Source of the DNA: DATEVL01 sp035471625
GTDB lineage: Bacteria; Chloroflexota; Anaerolineae; Anaerolineales; E44-bin32
Assembly: GCA_035471625.1 (NCBI GenBank)
Contig: DATIPT010000134.1
Coordinates: forward strand, 1 to 45,897
Length of the DNA stretch: 45,897 nucleotides
Direction of reading: 5' to 3'
Part shown: positions 15,966 through 23,243 of the stretch, piece by piece
Position numbering within the stretch: the first letter of the stretch is position 1
Layout: each line of letters opens with the position of its first letter
Position numbers and translations under genes: made by a program
The notes under the pieces: model-generated
The model's database searches: none
What the model was told of the DNA's origin: nothing
Seen by the model: the letters and a program-made list of their open reading frames with translations, nothing else

Positions 15966-16798
15966 CAGGCAACCTCGCCGGGAATTCGCAAGGCGTGAAG
16001 GGGGTCCCTTCGCCGGAGTTCTTCGAGCCTGGCGGCCAGGTCCATCTCGCGCGTTGACAGCCCACCTTCGATCCACTCCAGGGCGAGTGCCCCTGCGAAT
16101 CCGGTGGTCATCGCCTGGGCGACTTCCTCCCAGCCCACCGGTCGACCCAGGACGTCCTCCAGGGTGGTCGCGTGTCGAGCCAGGCGCTCGGATGCGGCGC
16201 GCCGAGCGTCCGGGCTGTCGAACCGGAGGGCGCGCACGACGCGGGTGATGTCGCCGCGGAGCGGCAAGGAGCCGTGCTGGAGCACGGCTCGTACCCGGCG
16301 GAGTTGGGCGCTCCCGACAAGCTTCCGCCCGCCGATCGTGATCTCGTACGCACTCGGGACTTCAAAGCAGACCGGATTGGCGCGCTCCTCGGGCGAGAGG
16401 GTCCCGCCCGTTGGCGGGTCGGCCCGGGCGCCGAGCCGGTCCAACGCGGCGACCAGCCCGGCGCTGAGCCGCCGATAGCTGTCGAGGACGCCGCCTGCCA
16501 AGGCCGGGTGATCGATCGGTCCGATGATGGCGTAGGTCAGCTCGTCGGCATGCAGGAGCGCTCGACCACCGGTCGGCCGGCGGACCAAGCCCCAGCCTTG
16601 GTCGGCGAGGACGGTCTGGTCGACCACCGCTGCCTGCTGGGAGTAGCCGAGCGAAAGGCATGCCGGCTGCCAGGCGTAGAGGCGCAAAGTCGGCGGCGAT
16701 CCCCCCTCGCCGACGGCCTGGAGGACCGCCTCGTCGATCGCCATGTTCCGTGGGCCATCCGCCAGGCCGCTGACGAGCAAGCGCCATGAAGTCGCCAT
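15962..16798 (-). CDS. LipM-like octanoyltransferase / lipoate-protein ligase A family protein
   Basis: A 278-residue protein of the BPL/LplA/LipB superfamily. Visible motifs are NMAIDEAVL (about 18-26), the RRPTGGRALLH lipoyl/octanoyl-binding loop (about 73-83), and CFEVPSAYEI (Cys144) leading into GGRKLVGSAQ with Lys159. Cys144 matches the place of the catalytic cysteine of LipM octanoyltransferases, so transfer of octanoate from ACP to a lipoyl domain such as GcvH is favoured over ATP-dependent ligation. No lipA or lipL homologue is in the window. ATG 16798 is chosen because a TACAAT -10 at 16811-16806 would give a leaderless transcript; ATG 16807 overlaps that element. Confidence 0.85.
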   Translation of the reverse strand: MATSWRLLVSGLADGPRNMAIDEAVLQAVGEGGSPPTLRLYAWQPACLSLGYSQQAAVVDQTVLADQGWGLVRRPTGGRALLHADELTYAIIGPIDHPALAGGVLDSYRRLSAGLVAALDRLGARADPPTGGTLSPEERANPVCFEVPSAYEITIGGRKLVGSAQLRRVRAVLQHGSLPLRGDITRVVRALRFDSPDARRAASERLARHATTLEDVLGRPVGWEEVAQAMTTGFAGALALEWIEGGLSTREMDLAARLEELRRRDPLHALRIPGEVAW

Positions 16799-16805
16799 CG
16801 CCCCC

Positions 16806-16811
16806 ATTGTA
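16806..16811 (-). promoter_or_regulatory. -10 element for the LipM-like gene
   Basis: TACAAT on the minus strand, its 3' end 7 nt from ATG 16798. The expected transcription start falls at or next to the start codon, so the mRNA would be leaderless. No Shine-Dalgarno sequence is present, which agrees. Confidence 0.5.
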
Positions 16812-16839
16812 TCGTCGGCGAGGGAAAGGAGGTTCCTCG

Positions 16840-16848
16840 TGCTACAAT
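16840..16848 (+). promoter_or_regulatory. Extended -10 promoter for the amylase gene
   Basis: TGCTACAAT on the plus strand, ending 13 nt before ATG 16862. The expected start at about 16855 leaves a leader of only about 7 nt and no ribosome-binding site. It is divergent from the LipM-like -10 element 28 bp away, so the two promoters share one upstream region. Confidence 0.55.
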
Positions 16849-16861
16849 CTCGCCTTCTTTC

Positions 16862-18268
16862 ATGGCACCGCCGGGCTGGGTTCGAGACGCCATCTTCTAT
16901 CAGATCTTCCCGGACCGCTTTGCCAACGGCGACCCGTCGAATGATCCTCCTCAGGTTCAGCCCTGGGGAGCCCCTCCGACCACGCGGGATTTCCAGGGAG
17001 GCGATCTCCAGGGGATCCACGATCACCTCGACTACCTCTCCGACCTCGGCGTCGACGCGATCTACCTCAACCCGATCTTCCAGGCGGGCAGCAACCACCG
17101 ATACAACGCCTCCGACTACTTGCGGGTCGACGACCGGCTCGGCTCGCTTGAGGATTTCCGCCGACTCCTGCGAGGCGCCCACGACCGGGGTATCCGGGTC
17201 GTCCTCGACGGGGTCTTCAACCATTCCGGACGTGGGTTCTTCGCGTTTCAGGACCTGCTCGACCACGGTGAAGCTTCGCCGTGCGGCCACTGGTACCACG
17301 TCCGCAGCTTCCCGCTCGACGCCTTTGGGGAGAACGGCAAGGCGAGGAACTACGAGGCGTGGTGGGGAATGCGCAACCTCCCGAAGTTCAATACCGAAGA
17401 TCCCGAAGTGCGGGCCTACCTTCTGAAGGTCGCTCGTTACTGGGTCGAACAAGGGATCGATGGCTGGCGGCTCGACGTGCCCAACGAGATCCCGGATCTG
17501 GCCTTCTGGGGCGAGGTGCGGGACGTCGTCACGAACGCCAACCCCGAAGCGGTTCTGCTCGGTGAAATCTGGTCGGTCAGTCCGGCTTGGGTCGGCCCCG
17601 GCGTCTTTGACGGGCTCATGAACTATCCGCTGCGCCAGTCCCTGCTGGAGCTGGCCGTTGAGCGCACCTTGTCGCCGCAGGGCTTCGCCGACCAAGTCCA
17701 GGCCCAGTACGATGCCTATCCAGAGGCCTTTCGAGGCACCCACTACAACTTGCTCGGCTCCCACGACACGCCCCGCGTGGCGACCCTGGCCGCACGCGAC
17801 GGCCGGACCGTGCGACTGCTCAACGCATTGCTCTTCGCGCTCCCCGGGGCTCCCAGTGTCTACTACGGAGATGAAATCGGCCTCGAAGGCGGGAAGGACC
17901 CCGACTGCCGGCGGGCATTCGAGTGGGACCGATCGCGATGGGATGCCGACCTACGCGACTTCATCAAATCCCTCATTCGCCTTCGGCGGTCCCGCGTTGA
18001 GCTCCGCCGGGGAGATCTCCGGTTCCTTCCGGCGGCCGGGGACGGATCCGTCTTGGCCTTCGTCCGCAACTCGGGGGCCGGGACGTTCCTGCTCGCCGCC
18101 AACATGGGGGAGGGGGTTTCCTCTGCGCAGCTCGACGTCTCGGGCATCGGCTGGGCAGGCCATCGCGAGGTCGTCGATTCTCTGACGGGAAGGACCACAC
18201 CGATCGCCGACGGGAAGCTCGACTTCGAGCTCGCCCCCTTGGGCTTCCTGGCGTTGCACGACAGCTGA
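16862..18268 (+). CDS. Alpha-amylase family (GH13) glycoside hydrolase
   Basis: A 468-residue GH13 enzyme, similar in its motifs to neopullulanase/cyclomaltodextrinase-type enzymes. It has no N-terminal CBM34-like domain and no signal peptide, so it is cytoplasmic. Conserved region I is DGVFNHSG (116-123). The nucleophile is Asp205 in GWRLDVPNE, the acid/base is Glu235 in LLGEIW, and the third acid is Asp302 in GSHDTPR. A C-terminal beta domain follows (about 390-468). The expected substrates are maltodextrins, cyclodextrins or stored alpha-glucan. It starts from an extended -10 promoter with almost no leader and stands as a single gene. Exact specificity cannot be read. Confidence 0.9.
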   Translation: MAPPGWVRDAIFYQIFPDRFANGDPSNDPPQVQPWGAPPTTRDFQGGDLQGIHDHLDYLSDLGVDAIYLNPIFQAGSNHRYNASDYLRVDDRLGSLEDFRRLLRGAHDRGIRVVLDGVFNHSGRGFFAFQDLLDHGEASPCGHWYHVRSFPLDAFGENGKARNYEAWWGMRNLPKFNTEDPEVRAYLLKVARYWVEQGIDGWRLDVPNEIPDLAFWGEVRDVVTNANPEAVLLGEIWSVSPAWVGPGVFDGLMNYPLRQSLLELAVERTLSPQGFADQVQAQYDAYPEAFRGTHYNLLGSHDTPRVATLAARDGRTVRLLNALLFALPGAPSVYYGDEIGLEGGKDPDCRRAFEWDRSRWDADLRDFIKSLIRLRRSRVELRRGDLRFLPAAGDGSVLAFVRNSGAGTFLLAANMGEGVSSAQLDVSGIGWAGHREVVDSLTGRTTPIADGKLDFELAPLGFLALHDS

Positions 18269-18279
18269 TCCCCCTTCGG

Positions 18280-18308
18280 TTGTCGCCCCCGGAATCCGGC
18301 TGTAGTAT
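18280..18308 (+). promoter_or_regulatory. Sigma70-like promoter of the DHH-CBS-nucleotidyltransferase gene
   Basis: TTGTCG (18280-18285), 17-bp spacer, TAGTAT (18303-18308). It lies just after the amylase stop and gives a leader of about 50 nt to ATG 18366. Confidence 0.6.
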
Positions 18309-18365
18309 CCTCGGAGTGCCGCCCGGAGGCGTCCGACCACCGCCGGCGCGGCGTCGGACCGGGGC

Positions 18366-20996
18366 ATGAAGCTAATCCTCACCCACGAACAAGCCGACTT
18401 CGACGCGGCTGGATCCCTTCTTGCGGCGCGCCTGCTGGACCCGGAGTCGCACGCGGTCCTGCCACGGCGGCTCAACCGCAACCTGCGTGGATTCCTGACG
18501 CTGTACGGCGACCGCCTGCCGCTCACGACGTTCGACGATCTACCCCGTCGGCGCGTCGAGCACGTGACCCTCGTCGATACGCAAGTGCTGCCCTCGGTGA
18601 AGGGCGTCCAGGATTCGAGCCGGATCCACGTTGTCGATCACCATCCGCGCTCGCCGGAGCTGAGCCCGGCGTGGACCGCTCACATCCAGGAGGTCGGCGC
18701 CACGACGACCCTGCTGGCCGAATCGCTTGAGGCCGGTGGGTCTCAACTCGATCCGATCGAGGCGACCCTGCTGCTGATCGGGATCTATGAAGACACGGGG
18801 TCGCTCTCCTACTCCGGGACGACCGCGCGTGACGTCCGGAGCGTCGGCTGGCTGCTCGACCAGGGCGCGTCCCTGGTCCTGGCGGGCGAGTTCCTCGACC
18901 ATCCGTTGACCGACGGTCAACGAGAAGTCCTCGACCGGCTGGTCGGCGCGGCCGAGAGCTTGACGGTTCATGGCGTTTCGATCATCGTCGCCTGTGCTTC
19001 GGCCCAAGGTCTGACCGACGAGATTTCGACGTTGGCGCACAAGCTTCGTGATCTCTTCGATCCGGCTGGCCTCTTCGTCCTGGTCGGGCTCGACGGACAC
19101 GTGCAACTCGTCGCCCGGTCGTCGTCGGCCTCGGTCAATGTCGCCCGGATCAGTGAGCGCTTCGGCGGGGGCGGGCACAGTCGGGCGGCCGCGGCCCTGA
19201 TCCGCAACCGCAAACTCGAAGAGGTCCGGCGAGACCTGCTGGCACTGCTGCCTGAGATGGTCCAGCCAGCCCGGACGGTGGCCGACATCATGTCGGGCAC
19301 GCCCCACCTGCTCGGGCCGGAAGTCTCCATCGGGGAAGCCGCCGACAGGATGCGGCGATTCGGCCATGAGGGCTACCCGGTCGTGGAGGCGGGACGCGTC
19401 GTCGGGTTGCTGACTCGCCGGGCGGTCGACAAGGCAATCGCCCACGGTCTGGCCGATCGACCCGTCCGCTCGGCGATGGATCCGGGATCGCTGGTGGCGT
19501 ACCCGGACGAGTCGGTCGAGCAGCTGCAGCGAGCGATGATCGAGCACGATTGGGGTCAGGTCGCCGTGGCCGACCGGGCGCGAGGGGACGTCATCGGGAT
19601 CGTCACGCGCACCGATTTGCTGCGGAGCCTGGCGGGAGAAACCTGGGCTACCGGCGAGCCGTCGATGGCCGACGAACTCGAGAGGTCGCTTCCGGCGGGC
19701 CGAAGGCAGCTGCTGCACCGGATCGGTCAGGCCGCCGAATCCCAGCGCGTCGCCGTGTACGTGGTCGGGGGCTTCGTCCGGGATCTGCTTCTCGGGCAAC
19801 CGGGGATGGACTTCGATCTGGTCGTCGAGGGGGACGCCATCGCCCTGGCACGGGCGCTGGCCGATTCCTATGGTGGACGCGTCAGCAGCCACCGACGGTT
19901 CGGTACAGCCAAATGGCGTCTTGATCCAGAAGATGAACGCCTGCAGGAGGCCCTCGACGGGAACGGATCCGATCCTGGAGCACTCCCGGAGACGCTCGAT
20001 CTGGTGTCGGCGCGGGCCGAGTTCTATTCCCACCCCACGGCGCTGCCCTCGGTACGCCTGGGGTCGATCAAGCTAGACCTGCATCGGCGCGATTTCAGCA
20101 TCAACACCCTGGCCATCCGGCTCGATGGGGCCCATTTCGGCCAGCTCCTGGATCCTTGGGGCGGCGGGCGTGATCTTCGGCTGCGCCAGATCCGTGCGCT
20201 GCATTCCATCAGCTTCATCGACGACCCCACGCGTATGCTCCGGGCGGTCCGCCTGGAGCAGCGCCTCGGGTTTGAGATCGAACCGCGCACCCTCGAGCTG
20301 GCCCGCCAGGCCCTCCCGCTCTTGCACCGCGTCAGCGGGGAGCGCCTGCGCAACGAACTGGAACTGATCTTTGAGGAGCCGCGCCTGTCGGAGGTGATGG
20401 CCCGCCTCCACGCGCTCGGCTTGCTGGAGGCGATCGACCCGGCCCTGACTTGGGACTCGTGGCTCGAGGCCCGCTTCGAGGCGGCGGGGACCTTTGCACC
20501 GGACCCGCGATGGAGGCTCGAGGCCTCGCCCCCAGCAAACCTGCTGCGATACGGTTTGTGGGTGGTTCGCCTTGGAGCGGAGAAGGCGGCAGGCCTCGGC
20601 CGGCGGCTGCGACTGACCCAGCACGACATCAAGATCCTGCGCGATGGGGCCGCACTCGTGCAGGCGCGCCAAGTCTGGTCGGGGGAGGTCGCCACCAGTG
20701 AACGCGTCCATCGGCTCGAGGAGGCCCCCACAGAGGCGGTCGTCGTAGCGTGGATCGCGATCTCGGATGATGACCGAGCGCGCTCCATCCTGCAGGACTA
20801 CCTGGTCGGCTGGCGCCACATCGAACCCGCCCTCGACGGCCACGCGCTGCGTGCACGCGGGATCCCCCCCGGTCCGGCCTATTCGCGAATCCTGACCGCC
20901 CTGCGCGACGCCCGGCTGGACGGGGTGGTGTCGTCGGAGGCCGAAGAGCTAGCCTGGTTGGACCGTTGGCTCCCTGAGGCTGGGGTCGATGGATAG
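18366..20996 (+). CDS. DHH-CBS-tRNA nucleotidyltransferase (poly(A)-polymerase-like) fusion
   Basis: An 876-residue multidomain protein. An N-terminal DHH/DHHA1 phosphoesterase (about 1-300) has THEQADFDAAGS, VDTQ, VVDHHPRS, GIYEDTGS and GGGGHSRAA. Two CBS domains follow (about 305-430). The C-terminal class-II nucleotidyltransferase (about 445-870) has VVGGFVRDLLLG, the metal-binding DFDLVVEGDA, RRDFSINTLAI and DDPTRMLRAVRLEQRLGFEI. This architecture is known in several bacteria, where such enzymes add the A or CC of the tRNA CCA end. The DHH and CBS parts suggest coupled phosphoesterase activity and adenosine-nucleotide sensing, which is inference. The GNAT gene downstream overlaps by 8 bp. 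Confidence 0.92.
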   Translation: MKLILTHEQADFDAAGSLLAARLLDPESHAVLPRRLNRNLRGFLTLYGDRLPLTTFDDLPRRRVEHVTLVDTQVLPSVKGVQDSSRIHVVDHHPRSPELSPAWTAHIQEVGATTTLLAESLEAGGSQLDPIEATLLLIGIYEDTGSLSYSGTTARDVRSVGWLLDQGASLVLAGEFLDHPLTDGQREVLDRLVGAAESLTVHGVSIIVACASAQGLTDEISTLAHKLRDLFDPAGLFVLVGLDGHVQLVARSSSASVNVARISERFGGGGHSRAAAALIRNRKLEEVRRDLLALLPEMVQPARTVADIMSGTPHLLGPEVSIGEAADRMRRFGHEGYPVVEAGRVVGLLTRRAVDKAIAHGLADRPVRSAMDPGSLVAYPDESVEQLQRAMIEHDWGQVAVADRARGDVIGIVTRTDLLRSLAGETWATGEPSMADELERSLPAGRRQLLHRIGQAAESQRVAVYVVGGFVRDLLLGQPGMDFDLVVEGDAIALARALADSYGGRVSSHRRFGTAKWRLDPEDERLQEALDGNGSDPGALPETLDLVSARAEFYSHPTALPSVRLGSIKLDLHRRDFSINTLAIRLDGAHFGQLLDPWGGGRDLRLRQIRALHSISFIDDPTRMLRAVRLEQRLGFEIEPRTLELARQALPLLHRVSGERLRNELELIFEEPRLSEVMARLHALGLLEAIDPALTWDSWLEARFEAAGTFAPDPRWRLEASPPANLLRYGLWVVRLGAEKAAGLGRRLRLTQHDIKILRDGAALVQARQVWSGEVATSERVHRLEEAPTEAVVVAWIAISDDDRARSILQDYLVGWRHIEPALDGHALRARGIPPGPAYSRILTALRDARLDGVVSSEAEELAWLDRWLPEAGVDG

Positions 20997-21510
20997 GACG
21001 AACGGCTTCCACATCCGTCCCGGCACCGTGGAGGATCTTCCGGCGCTGGAGTGGGACGGGGAATATAAACACTATCGGCAGGTGTATCGGGCTGCCTTGG
21101 AGGAGGCCCGGCGCGGGCATCGGGCCCTGCTTGTCGCCGAGGTCGATGAGAAGGTCGTCGGGCAGATCTTCTTGCAGTTCGAGAGCCCAATTCCGATCCC
21201 CGGGGTCGGCGGGAAGGTCGGCTATCTCTACGCCTTCCGGGTCCGCCCGGAGCGGCGCGGCCAAGGAATCGGCCGAGCCCTCCTGGCTGCGGCGGAGAAG
21301 AAGCTCTACCTCTCAGGGGCGGAGTGGGCCGTGATCGCCGTCGCCCAGACCAATCGCGAAGCCCGTCGCTTGTATGAGCGGCAGGGCTACCTTTGGCTGA
21401 CGGACGATCCGGGGGAGTGGTCCTACACCGACGAGCGAGGCGTGGCGCGTAGCGTTCGGGAGCCCGCCCATCTGTTGTGGAAGACACTCGCCGCCCCGGA
21501 CTCTGGGTAG
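20989..21510 (+). CDS. GNAT family N-acetyltransferase
   Basis: A 173-residue single-domain GNAT. The acetyl-CoA motif is LYAFRVRPERRGQGIGRALL (about 84-103), followed by an NREARRLYERQGY motif B (about 124-136). It resembles RimI/ribosomal-protein-type acetyltransferases, but the substrate cannot be told. It overlaps the nucleotidyltransferase gene by 8 bp, so the two are translationally coupled. A GC-rich hairpin follows 15 bp after the stop. Confidence 0.85.
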   Translation: MDRTNGFHIRPGTVEDLPALEWDGEYKHYRQVYRAALEEARRGHRALLVAEVDEKVVGQIFLQFESPIPIPGVGGKVGYLYAFRVRPERRGQGIGRALLAAAEKKLYLSGAEWAVIAVAQTNREARRLYERQGYLWLTDDPGEWSYTDERGVARSVREPAHLLWKTLAAPDSG

Positions 21511-21525
21511 GCCGAAGGTCTTCCC

Positions 21526-21546
21526 GGGCCGATACCCCATCGGCCC
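21526..21546 (+). terminator. Hairpin after the GNAT gene
   Basis: A perfect 8-bp stem GGGCCGAT / ATCGGCCC with loop ACCCC. It has no U-tract, so it is a possible but unproven terminator. It separates the nucleotidyltransferase-GNAT pair from the lipoprotein cluster. Confidence 0.4.
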
Positions 21547-21635
21547 GACGCCCCTGGCACGAAACTTGTCCCCTTGGGCCCGGCCGGACCGCCCCTGGAG
21601 CGGCGCGGTAAGATTGGGCGGCCTGCGGAAGGGCA

Positions 21636-23243
21636 ATGCACCTCATGGGAAGAAAGCAATGGCGGGGCCCACTTGGAGCGCGCGCGCGCGACTTGCACGC
21701 GACGGCGACCATCCGTGGCCTATGGGTGCTTTCCTTCAGCCTGTTGGTTGGGGCTTGCGCTCTTCGTGGGCAAGCGGAATCGCCTGTGATCCCTCCGACG
21801 CCGACCGAGGCCCCGAGTCCGCTACCGAGTATGACGCCATCGCCAAGCGTGACACCCGATCCGCTCGCCTTGCTCCCGCCGTCGCCGATTCCGGGAGAGC
21901 CGCTGGGGACGCCTACGCCGGATCCGCCACGCCCACAGCCCACGTTGCGGACATCGACGGAATGGCACATCGTCGTCTACGGTGACTCGGTCGGCGTCAT
22001 CGCCGCCCGCTACGGCATTGGCGCGGGCCAGATTGTCCAGGCCAATGGACTCATCAATGCGAACCTGCTGTCGATCGGCCAGGTCTTGGAGATCCCGCCG
22101 CCGATCGTGGACGCCCCTGGACCGTCGCACAAGATCCTTCCCGACTCGGCGCTGGTGTACGGCCCTGCCACCATCCCCTTCGACCTCAACCAGTTCACCG
22201 GCAATTGGATGAGCTACTTGAACGCCTACACCGAAGAAGTCGATGGGGTCAACCTGTCCGGACCGGGGATCGTCTTGCTGGTTGCCCAGCGCTACTCGGT
22301 CGACCCGCGGTTGCTCCTGGCGTTGGTGGAGGCCCAATCAGGTTGGGTCCGATCGGGGCAGGTTTCGGCGGAGGCCGCCAAGTACCCGGTCGGCTACCGC
22401 AATCCTGAGCAGCAGGGTCTCTTCGCGCAGCTCTCCTGGGCCGCCGATCAGCTCAACCTTGGGTTCTATCGTTGGCGAGCGGGCTGGGCCGGTCCGTTCG
22501 TCTTCGGGGACGGCCGCGTCGCCCCGGCCGGCACGGGGATCAATGCGGGCACCGCCGGGGTTCAGCACCTGTTCAGCCAGGTGATGGATGTTGAGGCCTG
22601 GCGTCAGGCCATGGCGCCGGGCGGCTTTGATTCCATCTACCGCGATCTGTTCGGAGATCCCTTCGCCACGGCGATCGAGCCTGTGGTGCCGGACCCGCCC
22701 GGCGGCCAGACCCTTCAGCTTCCATTTGAGACCGGCAAGACCTGGTCGTTCACCGGCGGCCCTCACTCGGCCTGGGGTGATGGGGCCGCGTGGGCCGCGC
22801 TCGACTTCGCCCCTCCGGGATACGCTCTCGGATGCGTGTGGTCGGATGAATGGGTCACCGCCATTGGTGAAGGTCCCATCTTGCGGGCCGAAAACGGCGC
22901 CGTGATCCAGGATCTGGATGGCGACGGCTACGAACAATCCGGATGGGTCGTGCTCTACATGCACATAAGCGAGGCCGATCGAGTCGCTCCGGGGACCCGG
23001 CTACGTCCGGGCGATCGCATCGGGCATCCATCGTGTGAGGGCGGGATCTCCAACGGGACCCACGTCCATGTGGCTCGTCGCTACAATGGCGAGTGGATCC
23101 CGGCCGATGGTCCGCTTCCGTTCGTGCTCGATGGATGGGTCTCGGCTGGCTTGGGCGGGCACTACGACGGAACGATGACCCGCGGCGAAGTCGTGCTGGA
23201 GGCCTGCGGCTGCCGCAATGAGGAGAACCAGATTGCCCGCTAG
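21636..23243 (+). CDS. LysM-M23 lipoprotein, copy 1 of 3
   Basis: A 535-residue predicted lipoprotein. Signal peptide residues 24-40 end in a lipobox with Cys41 (LLVGAC). A Pro/Thr/Ser-rich linker runs to about 108. One LysM domain (about 109-154) contains YGDSVGVIAARYGIG. A helical domain (about 165-345) carries YSVDPRLLLALVEAQSGW. An M23/LytM-type peptidase domain (about 360-500) has FTGGPHSAWG, ALDFAP and the metal-binding HVHVARRYNGEW (His476, His478). The likely role is peptidoglycan cleavage at the cell surface. ATG 21645 (MGRKQW) is an alternative start with a better-spaced GGAAGGG site. A TAAGAT element at 21609-21614 is a weak candidate -10. It overlaps copy 2 by 26 bp. Confidence 0.85.
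   Translation: MHLMGRKQWRGPLGARARDLHATATIRGLWVLSFSLLVGACALRGQAESPVIPPTPTEAPSPLPSMTPSPSVTPDPLALLPPSPIPGEPLGTPTPDPPRPQPTLRTSTEWHIVVYGDSVGVIAARYGIGAGQIVQANGLINANLLSIGQVLEIPPPIVDAPGPSHKILPDSALVYGPATIPFDLNQFTGNWMSYLNAYTEEVDGVNLSGPGIVLLVAQRYSVDPRLLLALVEAQSGWVRSGQVSAEAAKYPVGYRNPEQQGLFAQLSWAADQLNLGFYRWRAGWAGPFVFGDGRVAPAGTGINAGTAGVQHLFSQVMDVEAWRQAMAPGGFDSIYRDLFGDPFATAIEPVVPDPPGGQTLQLPFETGKTWSFTGGPHSAWGDGAAWAALDFAPPGYALGCVWSDEWVTAIGEGPILRAENGAVIQDLDGDGYEQSGWVVLYMHISEADRVAPGTRLRPGDRIGHPSCEGGISNGTHVHVARRYNGEWIPADGPLPFVLDGWVSAGLGGHYDGTMTRGEVVLEACGCRNEENQIAR

Noticed and set aside
16799..17764. A long N-terminal extension of the LipM-like protein on the minus strand.
   Set aside because: It lies opposite the amylase catalytic domain and has no recognisable motifs. 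The -10 element at 16806-16811 places the start at 16798.
18540..20033. A 497-codon minus-strand frame inside the DHH-CBS-nucleotidyltransferase gene.
   Set aside because: The plus-strand gene has clear catalytic motifs along the same stretch; the antisense frame shows only composition-driven Arg/Asp/Gly-rich sequence.
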